Shown piece after piece: positions 25,101-33,400 of a stretch of 64,000 nt of DNA. A program made the position numbers and the translations under genes. The DNA comes from Bifidobacterium coryneforme (GTDB taxonomy: Bacteria; Actinomycetota; Actinomycetes; Actinomycetales; Bifidobacteriaceae). The DNA lies in contig NZ_CP007287.1 of the NCBI RefSeq assembly GCF_000737865.1, positions 435,648 through 499,647 on the forward strand, written 5' to 3'. Numbering within the stretch: position 1 is the stretch's first letter; every line of letters starts with the position of its first letter. The notes below the pieces were generated by a model. It saw only the letters and a list, made by a program, of their open reading frames with translations, made no database searches and was not told the origin of the DNA.

Positions 25101-27704
25101 GCCGGAGACGAAGACAAGTCCCTTGAAGGTTCCCTGGTCCCTGCCCAAATCGGGTTCCAGGCTGACTGTGGTTCCATCGGGGTAGGTCACATGGTTCATG
25201 ACCCTGACCGTGACCAGGCCTCCCTGCCGGACCTGGGCGCTGATGTTGTCGGCCTTGGGGGTGGAGGATCCCCGATCCAGGGGCGGTGGCTGCAGGGTGA
25301 TGGTTCCCTGTGCGTCACCGGCCGAGTTGGCGACGGTGTAGGTGATGTTGACCGGGTGGGAGGGGATCTGACGTGCTGTCAGATAGATCCTCTTATGATT
25401 GACGATTCCGGCCTTGATGCCCGAAGACGGATCGGCTGATACGGAAGTCAGGGCAAGGACCCCGCCCGTGGGATCGAGGTCATTGTCAAGAGGATCGACG
25501 ATTGCGGTCTGGTCGGCTCCCAGGAGGGCCACGTCATTGACCGCGACCGGTTTGGCTGCCTCCCCCTTGATCTGGGCCACCTCCAACCGTGCCAGCCCCT
25601 GTGTGGTGTGATCACCTTGGGCGACGGTGTAGGGCACGTAGTATGTGCCGGGATTCTGGGCGCTGAAGGTGAAGGAGAGGTCCTCGGTGTTGGACTCCAC
25701 CCGGGTATCGTCGGGTTGGCTGATTTTTGCCAGTCGCAGAGGCTGGGCGGAATTGCCGTGTGTGGTTTCCTTCAGATTTATCCTGACGGTCCTCCCGGGT
25801 TGGACCTGCCTGATGACCGGGTCGACCAGGGGACTCAGGGTATTGGCGGGCCTGATGGAGAAGTAGACCAGTCCGTCTCCGCTCTGTCTCCCATCGGAGA
25901 CGGTCACTCGTATGCCGACTCGTCCGGATGTGGCGGATCCGGTGGATAGGGTCAGCCTGCCATCGGTCCTTGTCGTGACCGATACCTGGTCGGAATTGGT
26001 GGGGGCTGCCGCAACCAGGGTCATCGTGTCCCCGTCGGGGTCCATGAATCCGGCCAGGGCATTGATGCTGATGGTGGCTCCTTGCTCCACCTCGTATTCG
26101 GGTGGGGTATCGACCTGCTCGGGGGCCCTGTTTTCCTCGATCATATTTTCCGGGGCGATTGTCAGGACGATGCCGGCCGAGGACACCTGTCCGTGGCCGT
26201 CGGTGATGGAGTAGTTGATCCGTATGGTGCCTGGGTTGGCTCGTCCTGCATCTACCTGGAGGAATCGACCATCGTAGACCGGGGCCAGGGTCACATTGCC
26301 GCTGGAGGTCTGTGCATCGCTGATCTGCAGAACCGAGCAATCCGTCTGGTGGTCGTTGCGTAGGGGGTCCAGGAGGGCCTGGGTTCCCGCTCGTATGCCG
26401 AACTGGTCGTCTTCGGCCTTGATGGACCCGGACTGGCTGTCGCAGGAGGGGGCGAACCGTTGTTGGTTGTTTGCCGAGTCCTCTTTCTGGTCCCTGGTCT
26501 GGGTCTCCTTGACCTCCATGGTTCGCCACTGGACCTTGATCATCTTCGTGGACTCGCGGGGATTCCATACGTTGCCTGCCAGGACGTCATTGAGGATGAC
26601 CTGCCGGTGATTGGCGCGGAAGACCAGGTTGTCGGTCGGGGAGATGGACTGGAGCGTGGTCAGGCGGGGGTCCGGATCGGACTTCCTTCCCTCAGCCTGG
26701 GCTGATGGCATTGCGCCCCCTGTGCCGCATAGGCGGATGAAGTTGCGGCTGGGCGAGGACCACGCCGCCCAGAGGCAGCCTCCTGAAGAGACCGGACGGG
26801 CGGGTTGTCCGCTCCCGCCGGTGGTGATCAGGGTGGGATCCGTGCCCGGGGCATCCAGATTGACCAGGTGGACACCCCCCTGATCGCTGACCCCCACCCA
26901 GTCGTTACGTTGGATGCGGTCGACCGGGGTCTCCTGTATCGTCAGGTCGCCTGAACTGTGGATTCGGGTGGATCCCTTGGACCAGTACAGTGTCCTGCCT
27001 GAAAGGACCACTGCCTGGTCTCCGACCACGGCCATCCCATCGGCCTTGATCGGCTTTCCGTCGGTTATGGATTCCAGGGTACGGTGGGTTTTCCCGCCGG
27101 GGCCGTCCACCACCAGTACGGCTCCATCGGAGGGACGGAAGGCGTAGACGGAACCCTGGGGGGTGACGGATACGGCCCCTCCACGGCCAAGGGTCAGGAT
27201 TGGTTGTTGCTGATTCGGGTCCAGGGCTTTCAGGTCATCGCCCCGCCCCACCCACACCTTGCCTGTGGTCCGCTGATGGAGGGCGACGGTCGGGCCGTTG
27301 ACAATCTGCTCAACCTGGGTCCCCAGCCTGGTTAGGTCACCGATGCTGGCGGTCGAGGCGTTGATGGGCGACATGGCACCATCCTGCCCCAGGATGGTGG
27401 TGTAGCCGCTCTGCGCCAGGTCGAAGCGGCTGGTATTGGTCGACAAGGCCACGTCGGCCTCGCCGATTCCCGGTTTGAAACGGGCCACCTTGCGCTCGTC
27501 CTGGGAGGTGATCCAGACGCTTCCATCATCAACCTGTACCTGTTGCCGGTTGATTGTATTCAGCAGGATGGCGCCTGTCGCAATCAGGACCAGGGCAATA
27601 AAAACCACGACAGGGATGGACCAGGGGCTGCGCGTCGAGGACATGAGGGAACGGATCCGCTGCCTGATTCGGTGCCGCCGCGAGGGGCCGCTCCCACTAC
27701 CCAT
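22158..27704 (-). CDS. giant membrane-anchored Ig-like / fibronectin type III protein
   Basis: An 1,848-residue protein. A basic N-terminus (R-rich, 1-28) precedes one membrane helix (about 31-51); the rest is probably extracellular. Residues 55-300 show short repeating beta units such as GSVWITSQDERKV, GKVWVGRGDDLKAL and GSVYAFRPSDGAVLVV, suggesting a propeller. From about 480 to 1500 come tandem Ig/cadherin-like repeats with the recurrent NDxDPxGD pattern. About 1505-1790 are fibronectin III modules (SIDEYRVSYRSSTG-like and AIDRYLIQTTGSG strands, and the marker VQAHNEVGWSPAS). The final 60 residues are basic and low complexity. In bifidobacteria this is the FN3 gene of the PFNA cluster, proposed to act in host interaction. 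The start has AAGGAA at good spacing. Confidence 0.85.
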   Translation of the reverse strand: MGSGSGPSRRHRIRQRIRSLMSSTRSPWSIPVVVFIALVLIATGAILLNTINRQQVQVDDGSVWITSQDERKVARFKPGIGEADVALSTNTSRFDLAQSGYTTILGQDGAMSPINASTASIGDLTRLGTQVEQIVNGPTVALHQRTTGKVWVGRGDDLKALDPNQQQPILTLGRGGAVSVTPQGSVYAFRPSDGAVLVVDGPGGKTHRTLESITDGKPIKADGMAVVGDQAVVLSGRTLYWSKGSTRIHSSGDLTIQETPVDRIQRNDWVGVSDQGGVHLVNLDAPGTDPTLITTGGSGQPARPVSSGGCLWAAWSSPSRNFIRLCGTGGAMPSAQAEGRKSDPDPRLTTLQSISPTDNLVFRANHRQVILNDVLAGNVWNPRESTKMIKVQWRTMEVKETQTRDQKEDSANNQQRFAPSCDSQSGSIKAEDDQFGIRAGTQALLDPLRNDHQTDCSVLQISDAQTSSGNVTLAPVYDGRFLQVDAGRANPGTIRINYSITDGHGQVSSAGIVLTIAPENMIEENRAPEQVDTPPEYEVEQGATISINALAGFMDPDGDTMTLVAAAPTNSDQVSVTTRTDGRLTLSTGSATSGRVGIRVTVSDGRQSGDGLVYFSIRPANTLSPLVDPVIRQVQPGRTVRINLKETTHGNSAQPLRLAKISQPDDTRVESNTEDLSFTFSAQNPGTYYVPYTVAQGDHTTQGLARLEVAQIKGEAAKPVAVNDVALLGADQTAIVDPLDNDLDPTGGVLALTSVSADPSSGIKAGIVNHKRIYLTARQIPSHPVNITYTVANSAGDAQGTITLQPPPLDRGSSTPKADNISAQVRQGGLVTVRVMNHVTYPDGTTVSLEPDLGRDQGTFKGLVFVSGDVVRYQAGQEPGTYPVTYTVKDNLGNTASGVITFEVHTGNQKDKPAPTPDDVQAQVAAGSKVRIPVALTGIDPDGDCDTLSGLGNQAPKLGRITQVGADYLIYEAYADSSGTDDFTYAVEDWVGQRAQGHIRVGVFRNSTGGGVFSRDDQVTMRPGMAVDVPVLSNDISGDDTPLTLDPHLEATGVSEAKVVDNMIRLTTPPQAGAAYVVYRARNQAGISDQATLTITTDPKAPIQPPTLQDYDVAPADTIDKRTVEVDLADSMSNPSGTVEDLKLEVHPSAGEHARVKGGPGFTVLSIDLTDQARAVPYTVTNTRYGITSTAFVKVPAFGVFPPTIRPKAPDLRVRAGQSITIDIADHVRVGAGKTARIASPDSVSATKSDGSDPYVDPTTLRFTADRDYSGPASLTFTAQDGVPDGKTIVNSAVLTLPITVEGGREEPPTLSAPPIDLVAGDPAQTISLKALTRIPRGSASDSYTYSTSGASGPIQVSLTPQGQLSVSADKTAAPGARATLPVTIAYKDGTVKGGLTFRVVKTTRPLASIPSRTVRAKAGQSLNVDVLDGAMNPFPDTPLRVVGVVTDDTSKLTASHSGDGRVTIKTDRDIGASTNTVLVTVEDGTRDKDRRVSASITVSIVDRPQAPKMLAGSPRAGDGTVSLAWLPGSANGSPIDEYRVSYRSSTGSGQQSCSQATTCTISGLSNGQDYSFTVQAHNEVGWSPASSPLAARPDVIPGGVRNLSMDGNTKETLTVRWDQPENRGSAIDRYLIQTTGSGCGSMRGRSPTSTSAVFSVDHQDAGQACSITVTPSNLAGAGEARSVSGSTWSHPDPPAFGKIEQSDPTNNPGLIDLALIPGADHGRPCGDILVTIEGADPSADSWTLGCTSGMATGQITLPASMARPGNTIRFKAISRIGGMGEEGQSPTTTRELTLAGTRPPKKRAMESRRAQATREAEYAPSEPRNRGKPQANATSRSYERTRIDRHE

Positions 27705-27917
27705 TATTATTCCTTGCCTTGTGATGATTGCTCCAACAAGAATTCCATAGTGTCATCCCCGGTTCTTTAACGTTGCCGGAAGGGGCTTCTTTTTTCATCG
27801 CCCGCCCATTCGGGATGCCTATGATTCGAGTGTATCTTCCTGCCGTCGAGAAAATCGGTCGGTAGAACAATGTGGATAAATGAGCCGGATGGGAAGGATG
27901 ACGGGCTCCGCTCCTGT
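27705..27917. other. gap between kinase and FN3 genes
   Basis: 213 bp without a supported gene, so the FN3 gene may have its own promoter here; I see no clear -35/-10 pair. A GAAG-GGG-CTTC mini-hairpin with a T-run (27780-27796) would read as a terminator on the plus strand only. A frame beginning MKKEAPSGN runs into the FN3 start but has no coding support. Confidence 0.4.
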
Positions 27918-29411
27918 TCACTGGGTGGCGCAGATTGTGGTTGGCTCCTGGGAGACCCGCTGATCCGCCCGAACCAGACTGACTGCGATACAGGTCTGCG
28001 TCCCCTTCGCCTGAGGCAGTACAGCCGAAGGTTCATTGGTCTGGGCAGTGGACCCATGCCTGCTGCCCTGATCGGCAAGTGGGTACCAGACATAGGTGTC
28101 GCCGGGCTGGGGATCCGGATTGTCCCAGGTAAAGACGACCTGTGCGCCTTGGTAGGTCCCACTTCCACCAACGACCGAAGGTACAGGGGCATGGTCCTCG
28201 AAACTGTTCCGCGGAATGGGTCCCTCGGTGTTGGTTGTTTCGGGAATCGTCGTCGAAGTTTCGTTCCCGGGTGCAGTCGTGGCCGCTCCGGGCCTGATGC
28301 TGTCGATGTCTGGCAGAACGAACAGGCCGACCACAAGGGTCACTGCCAGCAGTGTCGCCCCTGCCGCCAGGACCGGTCGCACCCATTTGCCGGATAGGCG
28401 GCCGCCATTCCTTGCTTGGCCTGCATCGCCGTACAACCGTCCTTGGCTGCCAACGTCGGTGGCATCGCTGAGACCATCCCGGCCAGCATCGATGCCCAAA
28501 CCTGTTGTGTGTCCGCCATCGCCCTTGTCGGGGAAGGGGGCGACCCCATCTCCTATGAAGGAGGTCATGTGGCCGTAGAGTTTCTGCTGTATCTTCTGCA
28601 TGGCCCGCCCGAAGTCGAGAGCGGTGTAGTATCGGTCGTCCCTATCGTGGGCCATGGCCCGGTCCAGAACCTGTTCGAACATGACCGAAGCCTCGCCCCC
28701 GTGCAGAGACGGAAGCCTCTGGTGCATTATGGCCTGGGCCAGCTGATCCTCATTGGCTACCTGATACCCGTATTCAAATGGGGATTGCCCGGTCAACATA
28801 CCGAAGAGTGAGGCGCCCAGGGAGTAGATGTCACTGGCCTCGGAACCGCCTGCACTGTTGGCGAGGATCTCGGGTGCCGCCCAGGGTATCGAGAGTCCCC
28901 TGGCCTCAGCCGTTCCGTAGGTGGAGGCCGAGATGCCGAAATCGGACAGGACGGGAAGGCCCTGCTCGGTTATCAGGAAATTTCCCGGTTTTACGTCGCG
29001 ATGGATGATTCCCTTGGTGTGGGCGCTGTAGAGGGCGCTCGCCATCCGCACGCCCAGGTCGAGTGTCTGCTCCTCGTTCAGCCTGGTCGAGCGCATGATG
29101 GTCTTGCAGTTGCCGCCCGATGCGAACTCCAGGATCAGGCAGTCCCGACCGTCCCTGCTGACGACGGCCTGGTGGATGGTCAGGATATAGGGGTGGGTGG
29201 AGAGCCTGGCCAGATAGTCTGCCTCCCTCAGGAAGAGCCCGTGGGTGGCCTGGCTGTATGCGCTCGCCTTGACGGCCACCGGTCGTGAGGGTGACTCCTG
29301 TTCATACAGATAAACGGATGAGGTGCCTCCCATGCCCAGGGGGCGGACGTAATGGTATCCCGGCAGGTCCGGGGGGTCTGCGGGAGGGGTTTCGCAAGGT
29401 TGGCTCGTCAT
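27918..29411 (-). CDS. membrane serine/threonine protein kinase (Pkb2-like)
   Basis: A 497-residue Hanks-type kinase. The kinase domain spans about 18-285: glycine loop GMGGTSSVY, catalytic Lys48 in VAVKAS, HRDVKPGNF with Asp139, and DFG at 157-159. There is a short linker, one membrane helix (about 347-367) and a 130-residue exported C-terminal domain that looks like a single FN3/Ig-type fold (VVFTWDNPDPQPGDTY and CIAVSLV strands) instead of PASTA repeats. The ATG at 29411 has no ribosome site; a TATATT box 10 bases upstream could give a nearly leaderless mRNA. It heads the PFNA-type cluster and faces a phosphatase gene, suggesting reversible control. Confidence 0.9.
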   Translation of the reverse strand: MTSQPCETPPADPPDLPGYHYVRPLGMGGTSSVYLYEQESPSRPVAVKASAYSQATHGLFLREADYLARLSTHPYILTIHQAVVSRDGRDCLILEFASGGNCKTIMRSTRLNEEQTLDLGVRMASALYSAHTKGIIHRDVKPGNFLITEQGLPVLSDFGISASTYGTAEARGLSIPWAAPEILANSAGGSEASDIYSLGASLFGMLTGQSPFEYGYQVANEDQLAQAIMHQRLPSLHGGEASVMFEQVLDRAMAHDRDDRYYTALDFGRAMQKIQQKLYGHMTSFIGDGVAPFPDKGDGGHTTGLGIDAGRDGLSDATDVGSQGRLYGDAGQARNGGRLSGKWVRPVLAAGATLLAVTLVVGLFVLPDIDSIRPGAATTAPGNETSTTIPETTNTEGPIPRNSFEDHAPVPSVVGGSGTYQGAQVVFTWDNPDPQPGDTYVWYPLADQGSRHGSTAQTNEPSAVLPQAKGTQTCIAVSLVRADQRVSQEPTTICATQ

Positions 29412-29466
29412 AAAAACCACAATATATCGCGAATTGTGTGGGACCGACAGGTATCCGGACCTGTGG

Positions 29467-29475
29467 TGCTATAAA
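29467..29475 (+). promoter_or_regulatory. extended -10 promoter of the phosphatase gene
   Basis: TGCTATAAA (29467-29475) fits an extended -10 element; no good -35 is seen. The start would be about 29482, giving a leader of about 87 bases. Confidence 0.45.
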
Positions 29476-29568
29476 AGGAGGGAATGATGCCTGGGTGGGG
29501 CCTGCCGGTCCTGCTCGGCCGAACGGTGCCGGGGCATAAGTCGGGAACGCAAGGAAGGTGCAGGACGG

Positions 29569-30336
29569 ATGGAACGAGTGGGTCATATTGACGGACTGTA
29601 CAATTTCCGCGATCTTGGCGGCATCAGGACCGCTGGCGGACAGGTCAGGTCCGGTCTCCTGTATCGGTCCGAGGCCCTATACGGGCTGACGGCCGAGGGG
29701 AGGCGCCAGATGGAGGATTCCCCGATAGGTCTCGTGCTTGACCTGCGCACCGGTGACGAGGCCAAGGCCATGCCCGATCCGGTGTTGGACGGCGTCGAGG
29801 ATGTGCATATTCCCATGCTTGATGGTGCCATGCCCATCGATGCCGATAGGGAGCGGTCGTTGGAGGCAGGCAGGGAGATGGATGCCGAGGCTGCACTCCA
29901 TCAGTCCTATCTCTCCCTGGTGGCACATAACGGCCCGGATTATGTGCAGGTGCTTCACCGCACCGCAAACATGGCTAGGCAGGGACGCGGAACCTTGATT
30001 CACTGTTCGGCGGGCAAGGACCGAACGGGTACGTCCATCGCCTTCCTGCTGGACCTGGTGGGGGCCGACCGTGACCAGGTAGTCGCCGATTACGCCTCAT
30101 CCCAGGCCAATCTATCGGGGGCCTGGAAGGATGCCATGTTGGCGATGATCGCCCGATCCGATGTCGACTTCCCCAAACGTCTTGAGCCGATGATCACCAT
30201 GACCCCGGCTTCCCTGATTCGCGAAATTCTGGACATGATTGACACCCAATACGGGTCGGTCCGTGAATACCTGCTCGGGAATGGGGCCGATCCGGACGAT
30301 ATCGCCGACCTCAAGAAGGCCCTGGTCTCCGAGTAA
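29569..30336 (+). CDS. tyrosine/dual-specificity-type protein phosphatase
   Basis: A 255-residue phosphatase of the Y_phosphatase3 (MptpB-like) family. The P-loop is HCSAGKDRTG with Cys146 and Arg152. The N-terminus has the family marker NFRDLGGIRTAGG, and an Asp in DLRTGDE likely belongs to the acid region. It would hydrolyse phosphotyrosine, possibly phosphoserine/threonine or phosphoinositides. It is transcribed divergently from the kinase gene, 157 bp apart, so it may oppose the kinase, but this is inference. AAGGAAGG lies about 12 bases before the ATG. No signal peptide is visible. Confidence 0.87.
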   Translation: MERVGHIDGLYNFRDLGGIRTAGGQVRSGLLYRSEALYGLTAEGRRQMEDSPIGLVLDLRTGDEAKAMPDPVLDGVEDVHIPMLDGAMPIDADRERSLEAGREMDAEAALHQSYLSLVAHNGPDYVQVLHRTANMARQGRGTLIHCSAGKDRTGTSIAFLLDLVGADRDQVVADYASSQANLSGAWKDAMLAMIARSDVDFPKRLEPMITMTPASLIREILDMIDTQYGSVREYLLGNGADPDDIADLKKALVSE

Positions 30337-30424
30337 GGAATACGGCCGTCGCTCCAGGATGTGCGCACCATGCCGGGTCGTTCCTGTTGGCCTGGTGGAC
30401 CAGTCTGGGGCTTACTCTGAAGGT

Positions 30425-33400
30425 ATGAATTCAAGCAGACCGGTTGATGCGACTCGGGTCCCTTCGGAGGTCCAGGAGCTGATTGACGGTGGGCTCAAGG
30501 GAACGAACGGGGAGGGCACCTCCACCCTTCTCATCTCCGGCCCGCCCCGGAGTGGCAAGACCACCGTCGCCACCCAGGCCCTCCTGGCCGGTATGGATGC
30601 GTACGGAGACCGCGATGCCTTCATGGTGGTTTCGGGCCGCACCGCTGCGGACCTGATCGGTCGCCAGGTCATCCTGGAACGGGGGAGCGCCAGCAGGACC
30701 CGCCCGGTGGGTACTCTCCAGGCCCTGGCCTTCCAGATACTGACACAGGTCTCCTCCCTGTCGGAGGAAGACGGTGCACTGTTGCCCAGGCTGCTCAACG
30801 GAGCCGAACAGGATGCCCTCCTGCGTCAGGTCTTGACCGGTCATATCGCTCACGTCCGATCCGGTGACGACTGCGCGGTATGTCGACTCCTGGAGCGCTA
30901 CTTCCAGAGTGGATCCGGCTGGTCCTCCGTCCTGGTCACCCGGTCGGACGGGCAGGTCGAGGGGGTCAGTGATAGGTTCATCGCCCAGCTGCGTGACATG
31001 TTCGCCCGGATGACGGAGCTGGGGGTAACTCCCGAAGACAGGGACCGTCTCCTTTCCGCGCTGGATACCCAAGCCATCGACCTCGACCAGAAGGAACGCC
31101 TGGGTCTGCAATGGCGTCTGGCCTTCGCCATGAATGACGAATACCTGGCGTGCATCGACCGGACCTACCCGGACGAGTTCCGTCTTGACCCCTCCTTGCT
31201 GATGGTCCGGGCAGGGGAGGGAATCAGGAAGGTCGAAGGGCTGGCCCTGCCCAGGCTCCTGGTAGTGGATGACTGGCAGGACGTTACCCTTGCCGGCATG
31301 GGATTCCTGCAGGCCTTGAATCGGGCCGGGTGCAGCCTGCTTCTGGTTGGCAACTGCGACCAGGCGGTCCAGTCCTTCCGAGGTTCATACCCGGAATTCC
31401 TGGCAACCCGGTTGACTGGTCTTACTGCCCCGAACCAGGGGGAGGCGCTCCCCATACTGGCCGAGGATTTTGCCTGCCTCAACGCCCGGCAGGTGGTCCT
31501 GCCGCAGCGGCAGATCGTGGCTCCGAGCGCGGCGGGCCAACCCTTGCAGGACGGGCCCGGCTCCTATGCGGACCTGGTGGCTGCCCGCATATCCCTGGGC
31601 ATCGCCAGTCTTGAGGAGGAGAATGTCGCTCTTCCCAGCCGGCCGGGTAAGTTGCCGGCCTGGCCCGGTGCCGGGCCCGTTGCCCCCCTGGCCCCCACCA
31701 ATCCGCTCCTTGCCGACGGCTCCGTGTCCGCCCGACTGTTCCACACTCCAGCCCAGGAGGAGGATGACCTGGTCTGGCAGGTCAAGCATGAATTCCTGAC
31801 CCTGGGCAGGGATTGGAATGACATGGCCGTCATCGCCCATGACAATGCGACGATTCGTGCCCTGGGCCGCAAGCTCAGGGTGCAGGGGGTCCCTGTCCGG
31901 TATTCGTCGGTGACCAGGCCCCTCAGCGAGGAGACTGTCATCCAGGGGCTCTTCGCCCTGGTCGAGCTGGCCCGGGTTGCGGGGGACCTGTCCGCACTGT
32001 CGGATGAAGCGACCGGGCCCGGTGGCATTGCCTCCTGGGTCAGGCTGCACCTGAGGACCCTCATGGCCAGCCCGCTTGTCTGTGCCAGGGTGGGGGACAC
32101 CGGCCATGAGCGTCCGGTGAGGATGGAGCACCTGGAATCTCTGATGGATTCCATGGCCGTACTGTCCCGAATCCAGTCCTCGGGGGACGTGCCCGACCCA
32201 TCAGTCCCGGCGACCGATGGGGTCCTTCCTCAGGAAGCGGGTTCGGATGTCGAAGAGGCCGGTGATGACGAAGGAGCGGACGGGGACGAAGGGGAAGGCC
32301 GCCCAGAGGAGACCCTGTCGACTCTGCCCGGTCTGGTATCGGTCTGGAGGGACTGGTGCCGCGGCATTCTGACCCAAGGGGCCGATGCCGCCCGGCAGGA
32401 CGGGGTCAGTATTGATGATTCGGTGATATCCGGTGGTGGAAACGACTTGGATATCGAGGGTGGTCTGAGCGTCGATGCCCTGCAGACCATGCTCCTTCTG
32501 AACCCTCAGGAGTGTGCGCCGACAATCCTGTCCGCCATGGATTCCATCGCCGGTGGCCGCCGGGAGGACCCTGACGTACGCGCCCTCCGCCGGGCCTTGC
32601 GGATTATCCGGACCACTGCCGACCGGGTGGCCGCCCTGCCTGATCCCCAACCCCAGTATGTGCTCTGGGAGGCCTGGGACAGCCTGGGTCTGGCCGATGA
32701 CTGGCAGAAGCGTGCCCTGGTGGCCAGCCAGGAGGGCGAGGAGGTCAATGACCGCCTCGATGCCTTGATGCGTCTCTTCCAATATGCGTCCGGCTCCCAG
32801 GGATTCCGCACCATCGAGGCCTTCATGGACCAGGTGCGCAGTATGCAGATCGAGGCGGACTCCCTGGCGCATATCGGTCCTGTCGAGCATGCGGTCACAT
32901 TAACCACGCCCGCCGGAGCGGCAGCCCTGGCCAGGGTCTGGCCTTTGGTATGGATTCCGGCGGTCCAGGACGGGAACTGGCCCAATCTGACCCCCCGTGA
33001 CACCATGTTCGGGGCGGAGGACCTGGCCGACCTTGTTCTCCACAACCGAATCGGGACGCTTGACCAACCCTCTTCCGGGCATGACCCCAGGATTCAGTCG
33101 GTGCTGTATACCGAGAAGAAGGGGTTCCTGGAGGCTGTGACGCGTGCCGGCGAGCAGGTACGGGTCAGTGCCGTCTGGAATGACGATATGGTCCCATCCG
33201 ATTTTCTCTATGGGTACCTGCCCGAGTTCTATGAGCGGACCGCGGATATGGCCCGAGCCAACTTCACCCCGGTGGGGTCCGGGGGTGACACGGGCAGGGA
33301 ATACGGTGGTCTGGAGGTCTCACCCAGGGGGCTGACCGCCGTGGCCCGTTCCCTCCTGGCCAGGCAGGCCCTCCAGGAGGATGGTCTGGACCGTGGTCGA

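Noticed and set aside
27697-27921. 74-codon minus-strand frame between kinase and FN3 genes
   Set aside because: Overlaps the FN3 start, lacks a ribosome site and resembles nothing known.
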